Below are positions 17,631-28,850 of a DNA stretch of 64,000 nt, piece by piece. Every line of letters begins with the position of its first letter. The first letter of the stretch is position 1. Position numbers and translations under genes: made by a program. Below the pieces are notes generated by a model. That model was not told where the DNA came from. It made no database searches and saw nothing but the letters and a program-made list of their open reading frames with translations. Origin of the DNA: CALNXN01 sp942490645. GTDB taxonomy: Bacteria; Pseudomonadota; Alphaproteobacteria; Rhodobacterales; Rhodobacteraceae. The stretch lies in assembly GCA_942490645.1 (NCBI GenBank), contig CALNXN010000005.1, positions 437,257-501,256 of the forward strand. The letters run 5' to 3'.

Positions 17631-18628
17631 CGCGCGCCCAGCATCGCGAGGCGGATAAACGCGCGCTCGACCAGTGCCATGGCCGGAGCGTTTTGTCCCG
17701 CTGACCGCAGTTGCAGGTCCGTATCGGTCAGAACGGTCAAGGCTGTTTCCAACTTGGGCGCGCCCCAACGGCGGGCCTGAGCGAGCATGCGGTCACGATT
17801 AGGTCCGAAAATCGTTGGGCGTCCGGTTGTGTCGCATGCAGCCCGGTGCAGCGCGCGAAAATGGCGCATAGCGCCAATGCAGAGCGCGACCGGCGTGGCC
17901 CCTTGCGCGATCAGCTTTTGCATCACCTGGCCGATCTCATGGGCCTTGCCATCAGCCACGACCATCAGAACGTCATCCACATCTGCTTCTGTTGAAGTCG
18001 GCGCGCAGGCCGCAATATCCGCCAATGACAGCGGCGTATCGTCCCCGAGTTTATAGAGCACCAGCTTTTCAAGCGTCTGGCGGAAATCACCGGGATCAAG
18101 CGCCTGAGCCAGATCGTTCAGCGCGCCCATCACGTCACCGGACGGGGTTGGCATGCCGGCCGCACGCAAGCCGGCTTCGATTTCTTCGCGCGTCGGCGGG
18201 TTGTCAAAGATCGCGGCGGCATAGGCATCGCGGTGTGCCTCAAACGCTTTGCGCAGCTTTGAGGTGGGTTTCAGCGCCCCCGCCGTCACAATGATCTGGG
18301 CGTCACCCGGTTGCCAGTCCTGCATTGCTTGCAATATGGCCGGGGCGCTGTTTTCATTGGCGTCTTCCACAAAGGCCGCGCGCGGACCGGGGAAAAATCC
18401 GATGGCCTTCACGGCATCGGTCAGGATCGCGGGATCCTTGCGCAAATCACCCCCGGCAATACGCGACAGCCGCATTTCCTCTTCCGCGGCCGGACCAAGC
18501 AGCGCTGCCAAGACCTCTTGGCGCTTGAGGGCGACCCGCATGGCATCTGAGCCGTAAATCAGCAGGCCCAGCTTGGCCGTATCCGGTTTGGCGAAGTAGG
18601 CATTGGCATCGCGGGTCGACAGTTTCAT
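17627..18628 (-). CDS. holA: DNA polymerase III subunit delta
   Basis: A 333-aa HolA, the clamp-loader subunit that opens the beta sliding clamp. Recognised by the N-terminal AAA+-like region (GLLIYGSDAMRVALKRQEVL) and overall length and layout, plus the usual alphaproteobacterial position after lptE. Its start overlaps the lptE stop by 4 nt, making leuS-lptE-holA a minus-strand operon. Confidence 0.9.
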   Translation of the reverse strand: MKLSTRDANAYFAKPDTAKLGLLIYGSDAMRVALKRQEVLAALLGPAAEEEMRLSRIAGGDLRKDPAILTDAVKAIGFFPGPRAAFVEDANENSAPAILQAMQDWQPGDAQIIVTAGALKPTSKLRKAFEAHRDAYAAAIFDNPPTREEIEAGLRAAGMPTPSGDVMGALNDLAQALDPGDFRQTLEKLVLYKLGDDTPLSLADIAACAPTSTEADVDDVLMVVADGKAHEIGQVMQKLIAQGATPVALCIGAMRHFRALHRAACDTTGRPTIFGPNRDRMLAQARRWGAPKLETALTVLTDTDLQLRSAGQNAPAMALVERAFIRLAMLGAR

Positions 18629-19090
18629 GTGATCTCGGCAGACAGCAGCCGCGTGAGGATCTGATCGGCGAGGATCACCATCAAGCGTTGTTGCGCATCC
18701 CGTTCCGCAGACAGGGTCGCCACGGTGGTGCCGGTGGCCGAATACCCCGTAAAGCTGTCCACCGCGCCGGAGGTCACGACCTGACCGCTGTTCAGATCCG
18801 TGAGCACATAATCAGCTTCGCCCAAAAGGTTGAAGCGGGTAATGTTGCCTTGCCGGTTGACCGCCAATCCATCCTTTTCGGATCGCACCGTAAGGGCCAG
18901 AGCATAGCGGGGATCGGCTGTGCGACCCAAACGCTCTTCCAGCCGCCGGGTCACAAGGAAGGCGTCGCGCGAGTTGGGTTCCGACACCTCAACACGCCCT
19001 TGCAGTTTTGTGCCTGATCCACCCGTTCCATACACCGGTTGAAACCCGCAAGCGGCAAGCGCCAGTGGCATCAGCAATAAAGAGCGGCGT

Positions 19091-19104
<14 letters not shown>
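18625..19104 (-). CDS. lptE: LPS-assembly lipoprotein LptE
   Basis: A 159-aa lipoprotein. The signal sequence has a lipobox LAAC near residues 16-19, followed by the family phrase GFQPVYG. LptE plugs the LptD barrel in the outer membrane and helps insert lipopolysaccharide. Its first codons overlap the end of leuS by 14 nt and its stop overlaps holA, an arrangement seen widely in proteobacteria. Confidence 0.92.
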
Positions 19105-21652
<2,548 letters not shown>

Positions 21653-21738
21653 GTCAGCGTCCTTTTCAACGTGTAAGCAGGTCTCGCTCGGATGTGGCGA
21701 TGGACCGGAAAGGGGTGAATTGTCTCGTCAAACCGAGA

Positions 21739-22233
21739 TCAAAGACGATTGTCGGCGATCCGTAGCTGACGTGCGCGGCTCAGAATCGCATCTTCGATCG
21801 CACGTGCCGTTGCCGCACTGGCTGGTCCGCTGCGCGTTTGCAAGGATACGTTCAGCGACCGTGCATCCAAGGCAGGATCATCAATCAGAATCGTTGCGCG
21901 ATACGCGCGCCCGCCGCCGGGGGGTGTCCCGTATCCTGTCAGAATCACGCCTGTAAACGGATCAACCGATTGAACGGGCAAGAAGTTGAGCACTTCCAAA
22001 GACGCGGCCCAAAGGTACTTGTTCACCAGAACCTTGGTTTCATTGTCCTGACTTCTGAAGATGTTCCAAATGGTGTTTTCAGTGTCGAGATTGTTGGGAT
22101 TGGTGTTGGGGTCGGTATATTGCGCAGGACGTTCCGTTGCCGGGCTGCCAAGGTTTCGACCTGATCCGCACGCGGTCAGCGACACGACGGCCGCACCGCA
22201 TACCAACAGTTTTACAATACTCAGACGCCCCAT
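21739..22233 (-). CDS. DUF3576 lipoprotein
   Basis: A 164-aa protein with a lipoprotein signal (VVSLTACGSG, Cys near residue 22) and a DUF3576 domain containing NTIWNIF, VNKYLWAASLEVLNFLPVQS and DPFTGVILTGYGTPP. The family is alphaproteobacterial and of unknown function, probably in the envelope. It lies 86 bp upstream of leuS and is transcribed in the same direction. Confidence 0.88.
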   Translation of the reverse strand: MGRLSIVKLLVCGAAVVSLTACGSGRNLGSPATERPAQYTDPNTNPNNLDTENTIWNIFRSQDNETKVLVNKYLWAASLEVLNFLPVQSVDPFTGVILTGYGTPPGGGRAYRATILIDDPALDARSLNVSLQTRSGPASAATARAIEDAILSRARQLRIADNRL

Positions 22234-22536
22234 GACTGATATCCCTTGCCCGGTTTGCCCTCTGGTCTATCCAAGCCTCGCACTGCGGGCAAGGTCTATG
22301 TCGGCCGCAGAGGTCAACGCGCAGATATACGTTTGATAACAGGGGTGTCTTGTTTATTGGCACATCCCGTGAAATCGGGCGAAAACAGAGGTGTGGCAAA
22401 GCTGCACCATCCTTGACCAGTTTGTGGCGGCTCTGCGCGCTTTTCTTGCCAAGATTACCCGAAAGAGCGAAACACCCGTCATACCCTTTCCGGATTCCCC
22501 GGTTTGGGCATGTGAATTTAAACCGAGGGAAAACTC
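22234..22536. promoter_or_regulatory. divergent intergenic region before the porin gene
   Basis: About 300 bp between the DUF3576 lipoprotein (leftward) and the porin (rightward). It must hold the porin promoter. GAGGGAAAACTC just before ATG 22,537 is a strong ribosome site. I see no clear operator or RNA gene. Confidence 0.45.
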
Positions 22537-23451
22537 ATGAAAAAAGTTCTCTTCGCTACAACAGCCCTGGTCGCGACCGCTGGCGTTGCAGCAGCAGACG
22601 TCACATTCGGCGGCTACGGCCGTTTCGGCGTCATCTACAATGACACAGCAGCTGGTGACTCCACAGACGTCACAAGCCGTTTCCGTCTGCAAATCGACGC
22701 AACAGCAGAATCTGACGCAGGCGTCACATTCGGTGCACGCGTTCGCATCCAGCAGAACAACTCTGACGTTGGCGCACACGGCGGCGGCATGGGCCCAACA
22801 GCTGGTCCAGCAGGCACAGGCATCAACGGTGTTCGCTTCTTCGCGCGCTCCGGCGGTCTGGAAGTCGGCGTTGGTAACATCTTCGGCGCACTGGAATTCA
22901 TGCCAGGTCAGTACCCAATCGACCTCGGTCTGACAGGTCTGGGCTACGACTACACAGCCTATGCATTCAACGCTGACGCATACTCCTCCGGCGCCAACGG
23001 TGCTGCAGGCCAGAACGGTGTTGAAGTTCTGTACTCCATGGGCGACTTCTCGTTCCACATCTCCGCTTCCGACACCAATGACCGCGTTGCAGCTTACGGT
23101 GCATACACGTTCTCCGGTTGGACAGTGGCTCTTGGTGCACAAGACTCCAGCGCCGCAGGCGACACCGAGTGGACAATCACAGCTGGTGGTACTTTGGGTA
23201 TCGCAGACGTGACAGTTGCTTATGCTGACAACGGCACAAACGGCGACCGTACAGTCATCGCGGCACGCTTCGACGTTGGCGCAGCAACAAACGTAGAAGT
23301 CTACGTTGCTGACGACTCGATCCTGCCCGACACAGGCTACGGTATCGACTTCAACCACGACATGGGCGGCGGTACATCGCTGCGCGGTGGTATCGCGTCC
23401 CGCCTGAACGGCGACACACGCGCTGACCTGGGTGTTCGCTTCAACTTCTAA
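22537..23451 (+). CDS. porin
   Basis: A 304-aa outer-membrane porin. The signal peptide MKKVLFATTALVATAGVAAA is followed by VTFGGYGRFGVIYND, the first strand of a 16-strand Rhodobacter-type porin; the protein ends with phenylalanine (LGVRFNF) as outer-membrane proteins do. Codon use differs from neighbours (repeated ACA, GCA, GGT, TCC), a sign of very high expression. A strong terminator follows. Confidence 0.92.
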   Translation: MKKVLFATTALVATAGVAAADVTFGGYGRFGVIYNDTAAGDSTDVTSRFRLQIDATAESDAGVTFGARVRIQQNNSDVGAHGGGMGPTAGPAGTGINGVRFFARSGGLEVGVGNIFGALEFMPGQYPIDLGLTGLGYDYTAYAFNADAYSSGANGAAGQNGVEVLYSMGDFSFHISASDTNDRVAAYGAYTFSGWTVALGAQDSSAAGDTEWTITAGGTLGIADVTVAYADNGTNGDRTVIAARFDVGAATNVEVYVADDSILPDTGYGIDFNHDMGGGTSLRGGIASRLNGDTRADLGVRFNF

Positions 23452-23476
23452 GTTGATCTGAATACCTAAAAGATTT

Positions 23477-23508
23477 GGGGCGGTCCTTTGGGTCCGCCCC
23501 TTTTCTTT
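23477..23508 (+). terminator. rho-independent terminator of the porin gene
   Basis: GGGGCGG and CCGCCCC pair around a short loop, followed by TTTTCTTTT; it lies 26 bp after the porin stop codon. Confidence 0.88.
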
Positions 23509-23555
23509 TGTGCAACACTGTTATCTTGTGCCTTTCAAAGAAGTGAGGGCAGAAA

Positions 23556-24212
23556 ATGGGTTTGCAAAGCATTCTGGACCGGATCAACGCAGCCGAAGAC
23601 GCAGCGGGCCGTGCACATGGCTCGGTGAAATTGATTGCCGTCTCCAAAGTGCAACCCAACGAGCGGGTGCACGCTGTGCTGGAGCAAGGCCACAGATGCT
23701 TTGGCGAAAACCGGGTGCAAGAGGCGGCGAGCAAGTGGCCCGATTTCCGCGAAAACTTCGACGACATCGACCTGCATCTGATCGGCCCTTTGCAGACCAA
23801 CAAGGCGCGTCAGGCGTTCGAACTGTTTCAATCCATCCATTCACTGGACCGCCCAAAGCTCGCCAAGACCTTTGCGCGGCTGGCACAGGAAACGGGCGGT
23901 TGTCCGTCGCTCTTTGTGCAGGTCAACACCGGTGAAGAAGACCAAAAAGCCGGGGTTCTGCCGCAAGACGCTGATGCTTTTATCGCAGAGTGCCGTGCAA
24001 TGGACCTGCCGGTGAGCGGTCTGATGTGCATCCCGCCCGTAGATGAAGAGCCCGCGCTGCATTTTGCGCTGCTGGGCAAGATCGCTGCCCGCAACGGAAT
24101 GGATGGGCTGAGCATGGGGATGAGTGGCGATTTCGAACGCGCCATCGCTTTGGGAGCGACTCATGTCAGAGTTGGATCGGCCATATTTGGCGAACGGACA
24201 TCGTCGGGTTGA
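23556..24212 (+). CDS. YggS-family pyridoxal phosphate homeostasis protein
   Basis: A 218-aa PLPBP. The PLP-lysine lies in KLIAVSKVQPNE near residue 35, with CFGENRVQEA, HLIGPLQTNK and the phosphate-binding GMSGDFERAI, ATHVRVGSAIFG at the C-terminus. It is a fold-type III protein without known enzyme activity that buffers pyridoxal phosphate. It stands alone between the porin terminator and a convergent L,D-transpeptidase gene. Confidence 0.92.
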   Translation: MGLQSILDRINAAEDAAGRAHGSVKLIAVSKVQPNERVHAVLEQGHRCFGENRVQEAASKWPDFRENFDDIDLHLIGPLQTNKARQAFELFQSIHSLDRPKLAKTFARLAQETGGCPSLFVQVNTGEEDQKAGVLPQDADAFIAECRAMDLPVSGLMCIPPVDEEPALHFALLGKIAARNGMDGLSMGMSGDFERAIALGATHVRVGSAIFGERTSSG

Positions 24213-24233
24213 ACGTCCTGACGCGCAGGTGCC

Positions 24234-24728
24234 CTATGGCACAATCAAACGTGTTTTCAATGTGATACGCGGCGCGATTTTATGCAGGTGTTCCCGTTTT
24301 AGCGCGATGCAGCCTTCCGTGGGAAACCCCGGCCTGCGCCATTGATGCACGAATATGGCGGAACCCCGGCCCTTGACGGCGTAGGGCCAATTCCAATCCG
24401 TCAAAAGGATCAAATCATAAAGCGGATCGGCACGGCGGAGGGTTTCGTGGCTGTGGGCATAGGGGGCTCTGACCATCATATTGTAATCTTCGTGGCCTGG
24501 ATCATCGGACCAAAGATCCCCCGGTCGGATGGGAACCGCCCAATTGGCTGGGCGGGCGATGCGATCAGGCCGATACAGCATCCCAACCAAGCGGTGAATC
24601 CCGCGCGGGGTCGCGCCGTCGCCTTCGCGTTTGCGATGTGAACGCCCGCCACGCCCCAAAGTGCAGGGATATGTGACCCCTTGAAACCGTAACCCAAGAG
24701 GCGTCAGCACCATATCATTCGGTGTCAC
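24234..24728 (-). CDS. L,D-transpeptidase catalytic-domain (YkuD) protein
   Basis: A 164-aa protein with the YkuD active-site region IFVHQWRRPGFPTEGCIALK near residues 125-145, where the Cys of GC is the nucleophile and His of VHQ the base. No signal peptide is evident; the protein starts MTPNDMVLTPLGLRFQG. Members cross-link peptidoglycan or have unknown roles. The gene overlaps the GTP cyclohydrolase II gene by 4 nt. Confidence 0.83.
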   Translation of the reverse strand: MTPNDMVLTPLGLRFQGVTYPCTLGRGGRSHRKREGDGATPRGIHRLVGMLYRPDRIARPANWAVPIRPGDLWSDDPGHEDYNMMVRAPYAHSHETLRRADPLYDLILLTDWNWPYAVKGRGSAIFVHQWRRPGFPTEGCIALKREHLHKIAPRITLKTRLIVP

Positions 24729-25486
24729 AGCAAATGTCCGGACTTAGCGGCCTTGGTCGCCAGATACGCCGTGTTATGACGGTTTTCTCCGACTTTCAGA
24801 GGGACACGCTCCGCCACGCTGATGCCGCTCGCGACCATCATATCGACCTTCTTGGGATTGTTGGTCATCAGCCGAACTGAGGAAAAACCAAGTGATTTCA
24901 GGATGTCGGACCCTATCCGGAAATCCCGCTCATCATCTTCGAAGCCCAGCCTGTGGTTGGCCTCGACCGTGTCGAACCCCTGATCCTGGAGCGAATACGC
25001 GCGCATCTTGTTGGTCAATCCAATGCCGCGCCCCTCCTGGTTCAGGTAGAGCAATACGCCCGCACCCTCTTGCCCCATTTGGGCCAAAGCGGCGCGCAGT
25101 TGTGGCCCACAGTCGCATTTGAGTGACCCCAACAGATCGCCGGTGAAGCACGCGGAATGGAGCCGGGTCAAAACGGGGGCTGCGCGGTCCGGGCGTCCGA
25201 TCTCAATCGCGTAGTGCTCTTCGCCGCCGTCCTCCGGCCGGAACACATGCAGTCGGCCGGCCTCGGAGACCTCCATGGGCAGTCGCGCACTTATTACGGC
25301 ATTAAGCGGATGCGGTCCGCCCAGATGTTCCAACGCCTGTTGCAGTGGCAGCGTCGTCAACCGATGCTTGTCCGCAAAGGCTTCGGGATTTTCCAGATCT
25401 GAGATCAACGCCGCCGGCAGCAATCTGGCCGATTTCAAAGGCTGAGTGCTGCGCCATGCGGGGTTGCGTCGCCGCCGCGAGCACAT
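24725..25486 (-). CDS. ribA: GTP cyclohydrolase II, catalytic part (frameshifted gene)
   Basis: The frame holds the whole GCH II domain: zinc cysteines in HSACFTGDLLGSLKCDCGPQ, catalytic region LYLNQEGRGIGL, and NNPKKV near the end. It opens GTP to start riboflavin synthesis. In Rhodobacterales this domain follows a roughly 120-aa N-terminal extension, which here is in another frame at 25,435-25,812. Homology in this frame begins at LKSARLLPAAL (about 25,438), so the first 16 codons (25,486-25,439) are probably not native. One missing base near 25,433-25,440 would restore a fused protein of about 360 aa. Confidence 0.85.
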   Translation of the reverse strand: MCSRRRRNPAWRSTQPLKSARLLPAALISDLENPEAFADKHRLTTLPLQQALEHLGGPHPLNAVISARLPMEVSEAGRLHVFRPEDGGEEHYAIEIGRPDRAAPVLTRLHSACFTGDLLGSLKCDCGPQLRAALAQMGQEGAGVLLYLNQEGRGIGLTNKMRAYSLQDQGFDTVEANHRLGFEDDERDFRIGSDILKSLGFSSVRLMTNNPKKVDMMVASGISVAERVPLKVGENRHNTAYLATKAAKSGHLL

Positions 25487-25812
25487 GTGAGCGGGCCTTT
25501 CATCGGCGCGCGCAAGTCATCCGCAGGGTCAGCAACCGATTGGATCCAGTTCAGCGTTGCGTCTGATGGCGGGACCACGCGGGCCAGAGTGCCGTCATAA
25601 GCGCGCGCTTTGAGGGTCTCGGCGCGCCGCGCAGTGATTGCCAAGACGGTTTCAGAACCCAGTGAAAGGGCATCGGCCATACGCTCCGCATCCAGCGTCT
25701 CCGCGGCCAAGACCAAAACAGGTCTTGCCCCCAATAACACGACCGGAACACCCATGCGCAGGTCAGCCCGTGCCCGCGCCAATCGTTCTGTTATGTCAGG
25801 CGCGAAGCTCAT
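25435..25812 (-). pseudogene. GTP cyclohydrolase II, N-terminal extension (frameshifted from ribA)
   Basis: It encodes MSFAPDITERLARARADLRM through DDLRAPMKGPLTCARGGDAT and ends LSL*. This is the N-terminal extension found on Rhodobacterales RibA proteins. The next expected residues (KSARLLPA) are in the frame of the catalytic part, so the gene is broken by a 1-nt loss, either real or a sequencing error. No separate function is likely. Confidence 0.75.
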
Positions 25813-25976
25813 TCTGTTACAATGCCTTTGATTTGCAGCCCTGATCTAGGCGATTTTCGTCCGATTTGAAACATTTACCCCGGTCTTCAACACGAGCCCG
25901 TGAAATAGCTGCGCTTCGTCCTTGCCGGATCACCTTTTTGTGCACATCTCATAGCGCAACGTAAGGGAGAAAGCGC

Positions 25977-26663
25977 GTGGCACAACTGAAGAAAATTCTG
26001 CTTGTCGATGACGATGAGGATTTGCGCGAAGCGTTGAGCGAGCAGCTGATCATGACCGAAGACTTTGATGTCTACGAGGCGGGCAACGGAGCCGATGCAA
26101 TGGTGCGGGCCAAAGAGGCACTTTATGATCTGGTGATTTTGGACGTAGGCTTGCCCGATACGGACGGCCGCGAATTGTGCAGGTTGATGCGCAAGCAGGG
26201 CGTCAAGAGCCCGATTTTGATGCTGACAGGTCACGACAGCGACGCCGACACCATTCTTGGGCTGGATGCCGGTGCGAACGACTATGTCTCGAAACCGTTC
26301 AAATTCCCTGTGCTTTTGGCCCGCATCCGAGCCCAACTGCGCCAGCACGAGCAATCAGAAGACGCGGTCTTTCAGTTGGGTCACTACACCTTCAAGCCTT
26401 CGATGAAGATGTTGATCACCGAAGACGACAAAAAGGTGCGGCTGACGGAAAAGGAAACGAATATCCTGAAGTTCCTCTATCGCTCCACCGAAGGGGTTGT
26501 GCCGCGTGATGTGCTTTTGCACGAGGTCTGGGGGTACAATGCCGGGGTCACGACCCACACGCTTGAGACACACATCTACCGTCTTCGTCAAAAAATAGAA
26601 CCAGATCCGTCCAATGCGCGCCTTCTTGTGACCGAATCAGGTGGTTATAGATTGATGGCATAG
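25977..26663 (+). CDS. OmpR-family response regulator
   Basis: A 228-aa two-component response regulator. Receiver domain: acidic pocket at residues 11-13 (LLVDDDEDL), phospho-acceptor Asp56 in LVILDVGLPD, and the conserved lysine in YVSKPFKF. A winged-helix trans_reg_C domain occupies residues about 130-228 (LTEKETNILKFLY, THTLETHIYRLRQKIEPD). GTG start with AAGGGAG upstream. No sensor kinase is adjacent, so its partner is elsewhere. An inverted repeat and a terminator follow. Confidence 0.92.
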   Translation: MAQLKKILLVDDDEDLREALSEQLIMTEDFDVYEAGNGADAMVRAKEALYDLVILDVGLPDTDGRELCRLMRKQGVKSPILMLTGHDSDADTILGLDAGANDYVSKPFKFPVLLARIRAQLRQHEQSEDAVFQLGHYTFKPSMKMLITEDDKKVRLTEKETNILKFLYRSTEGVVPRDVLLHEVWGYNAGVTTHTLETHIYRLRQKIEPDPSNARLLVTESGGYRLMA

Positions 26664-26698
26664 GGTGATTTGACCAATTGATCTGCGTCAATGAACTA

Positions 26699-26719
26699 TT
26701 AACCATATTAAGGTTAATC
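26699..26719. promoter_or_regulatory. perfect inverted repeat, possible regulator site
   Basis: ATTAACC and GGTTAAT are separated by 7 nt (ATATTAA). It lies 36 bp after the response regulator stop. TTAA repeats can be bound by CtrA-like regulators in alphaproteobacteria, but the spacing does not match the usual TTAA-N7-TTAA, so the regulator is unknown. Confidence 0.35.
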
Positions 26720-26775
26720 TATGTCCAGAATCCCGCGCATGTCCGGGTTATGACATGCACCTCCCTGTTGGACTT

Positions 26776-26804
26776 GGCCGGGCTAAATGCCCGGCCCTTT
26801 TTTT
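26776..26804 (+). terminator. rho-independent terminator
   Basis: GGCCGGGC, loop TAAAT, GCCCGGCC, then a run of T. It ends the response regulator transcript about 110 bp past its stop codon. Confidence 0.88.
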
Positions 26805-26964
26805 GTGCGTTGGCTGAATGCCAATAGTGATGTGCTCTGTGTTACTTTGAACAGGCCACTCCAAACTGAACGAAATCCATATGCACGGTTTGCGACGTGG
26901 CGTTCGGGCTTTCGGCTACGACGCGAGACCTGCATATTGGGCCGCAAATCATGTGGGGGATATC

Positions 26965-27939
26965 ATGAAAAAAGTCATCTACGAGGCGTTTGGAAACCCG
27001 GTCGACGTTCTAAAAGTAGTGGAAGAACCACCTCAGCCTTTGGAGCCTGATCACGCGCGTGTGTCGATCCTGCGTGCGCCAATCAACCCGTCTGACTTGA
27101 TTCAAGTGTCGGGCAACTACGGTGTCCGTCCACCTTTGCCAGCAGTGGCAGGCAACGAAGGCATCGGCCGCGTCAGCGAAGTATCGGGAAATGGTATTCA
27201 GGTCGGACAGCTTGTGTTGGTGCCAGCCGGGTGCGGCACTTGGGCCAGTGAAATCGTGTGCCACCACAAGCAACTGGTACCCTTGCCGGAAGGCGATCTT
27301 GACCAGTTGAGCATGTTGATGGTCAACCCGGCCACTGCACAACTCCTACTGACTGATTTCGTGGATCTTAAGCCGGGTGACTGGGTGATCCAATCCGCCG
27401 CAAACTCTGCCGTCGGAGGGTATCTGGTGCAACTGGCCAAGGCCGCAGGTATCCATGTGGTCAATGTTGTGCGGCGTGAGAGCGCCATCGCCGGTTTGAA
27501 AGACTTGGGTGCCGAGATTGTACTGGTTGACGGCCCTGATCTTGCCCGCGAAGTAAAGGCTGCAACCGGCGCGAAAATGAAACTCGCGGTGGATGCGGTC
27601 GCGGGCGATACCTTTGGACGACTGGGAGAAACGCTGGAAACTGGCGGCACATTGGTAAATTATGGCGGTATGTCGAACGAACCCTGTCGGATCGATGCGG
27701 GATCCATGATTTTCCGCGATATCCATGTGCGCGGGTTTTGGCTGGTGCATTGGTTTGAACGGGCCAGCCGCGAAGAGCGAATGGGTCTTTACGGGATGCT
27801 CACCAAGGCTGTTGCTAGCGGTACGCTATATGCGCCTGTCGACAAGCACTTCACATTGGACGAAATTGCGGATGCGGCGAAGTATTCGTGGGTGGGTCAA
27901 CGCAACGGCAAGGTTCTTTTGGCGCCCAACGGGATTTGA
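26965..27939 (+). CDS. zinc-type alcohol dehydrogenase / enoyl-reductase-like protein (MDR family)
   Basis: A 324-aa medium-chain dehydrogenase/reductase. ATG 26,965 with GGGGG upstream gives MKKVIYEAFGNPVDVLKVVE; an earlier in-frame ATG at 26,881 adds 28 unlikely residues. Features: NPSDLIQVSGNYGVRPPLPA, VAGNEGIGRV, and a nucleotide-binding stretch VIQSAANSAVGGYLVQLAK. The layout resembles MECR/ETR trans-2-enoyl-thioester reductases, which lack zinc. NADPH use and substrate are inferred. Confidence 0.85.
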   Translation: MKKVIYEAFGNPVDVLKVVEEPPQPLEPDHARVSILRAPINPSDLIQVSGNYGVRPPLPAVAGNEGIGRVSEVSGNGIQVGQLVLVPAGCGTWASEIVCHHKQLVPLPEGDLDQLSMLMVNPATAQLLLTDFVDLKPGDWVIQSAANSAVGGYLVQLAKAAGIHVVNVVRRESAIAGLKDLGAEIVLVDGPDLAREVKAATGAKMKLAVDAVAGDTFGRLGETLETGGTLVNYGGMSNEPCRIDAGSMIFRDIHVRGFWLVHWFERASREERMGLYGMLTKAVASGTLYAPVDKHFTLDEIADAAKYSWVGQRNGKVLLAPNGI

Positions 27940-28007
27940 CCCGAATGGGCATGGATGCCGTCAGCGTGACGCGATAGTGTGTCGCCAAACGCACCTGGAG
28001 ACGCCAC

Positions 28008-28796
28008 ATGAGTTTTTCCCTCGCCACCTGGAACATCAATTCCGTTCGTCTGCGCGAGCCCATTGTTCTCAAGCTGCTGCGCGAAGAAGGCCCAGATGTG
28101 CTGTGCCTGCAAGAGTGCAAAAGCCCGGTCGAAAAGATGCCCCTCGAAGCGTTTGCGGAGGCCGGGTATCGGCACGTGGTCGCACGCGGTCAAAAAGGAT
28201 ACAACGGCGTCGCGATCCTGTCGAAAATACCGCTGGAAGACGCGGGCGATATGGATTTTGCCAATCTGGGCCATGCGCGCCACGTTGCGGCACGGCTGGA
28301 AAACGGTGTGACCGTGCACAATTTCTACGTGCCAGCGGGTGGCGATGTACCTGATCGTGCGATCAATGAAAAATTCGGCCAAAAATTAGATTACCTGACC
28401 GAAATGCGGGATTGGTTCAAAGACAATCGCCCGGAAAAGGCGATCCTTGTCGGTGATTTGAACATTGCGCCACGCGAAGATGATGTGTGGGATCACAAAA
28501 AGCTACTGAAAATCGTGAGCCACACGCCTGTTGAGGTGGAACATCTGGCCGATGCGCAAGAGTCGGGTGGCTTTGTTGACGTGACGCGCAAAGATATTCC
28601 TGAAGGGCTACTTTACAGCTGGTGGTCCTACAGGGCCAAAGACTGGGACGCTGCTGACAAAGGGCGCAGGCTTGATCACGTCTGGGCAACCGGTGACATT
28701 GCCAACGCAGGCCACTCCAGCCGGGTGTTGCGCCATGTGCGCGGTTGGGAAAAACCAAGCGACCATGCACCGGTGTTCGCAACATTTGACCTTTGA
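28008..28796 (+). CDS. xthA: exodeoxyribonuclease III
   Basis: A 262-aa Mg-dependent AP endonuclease/3'-exonuclease for base-excision repair. Conserved blocks: SLATWNINSVR at the N-terminus, VLCLQECKSP (metal Glu), GYNGVAILSK, LVGDLNIAPREDDVWD, and the C-terminal LDHVWATGDI and PSDHAPVFATFDL. A ribosome site (TGGAGA) precedes ATG 28,008. Full length, with no sign of damage. Confidence 0.95.
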   Translation: MSFSLATWNINSVRLREPIVLKLLREEGPDVLCLQECKSPVEKMPLEAFAEAGYRHVVARGQKGYNGVAILSKIPLEDAGDMDFANLGHARHVAARLENGVTVHNFYVPAGGDVPDRAINEKFGQKLDYLTEMRDWFKDNRPEKAILVGDLNIAPREDDVWDHKKLLKIVSHTPVEVEHLADAQESGGFVDVTRKDIPEGLLYSWWSYRAKDWDAADKGRRLDHVWATGDIANAGHSSRVLRHVRGWEKPSDHAPVFATFDL

Positions 28797-28850
28797 AACA
28801 CACGTCGCACTGCACATATAGAGTGAAATGCGAATGCGAGGATCTGAAAG

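Noticed and set aside
22354..23358. A 334-codon minus-strand frame, rich in Cys and Val
   Set aside because: Antisense to the porin; the strong codon bias of that gene creates the open frame.
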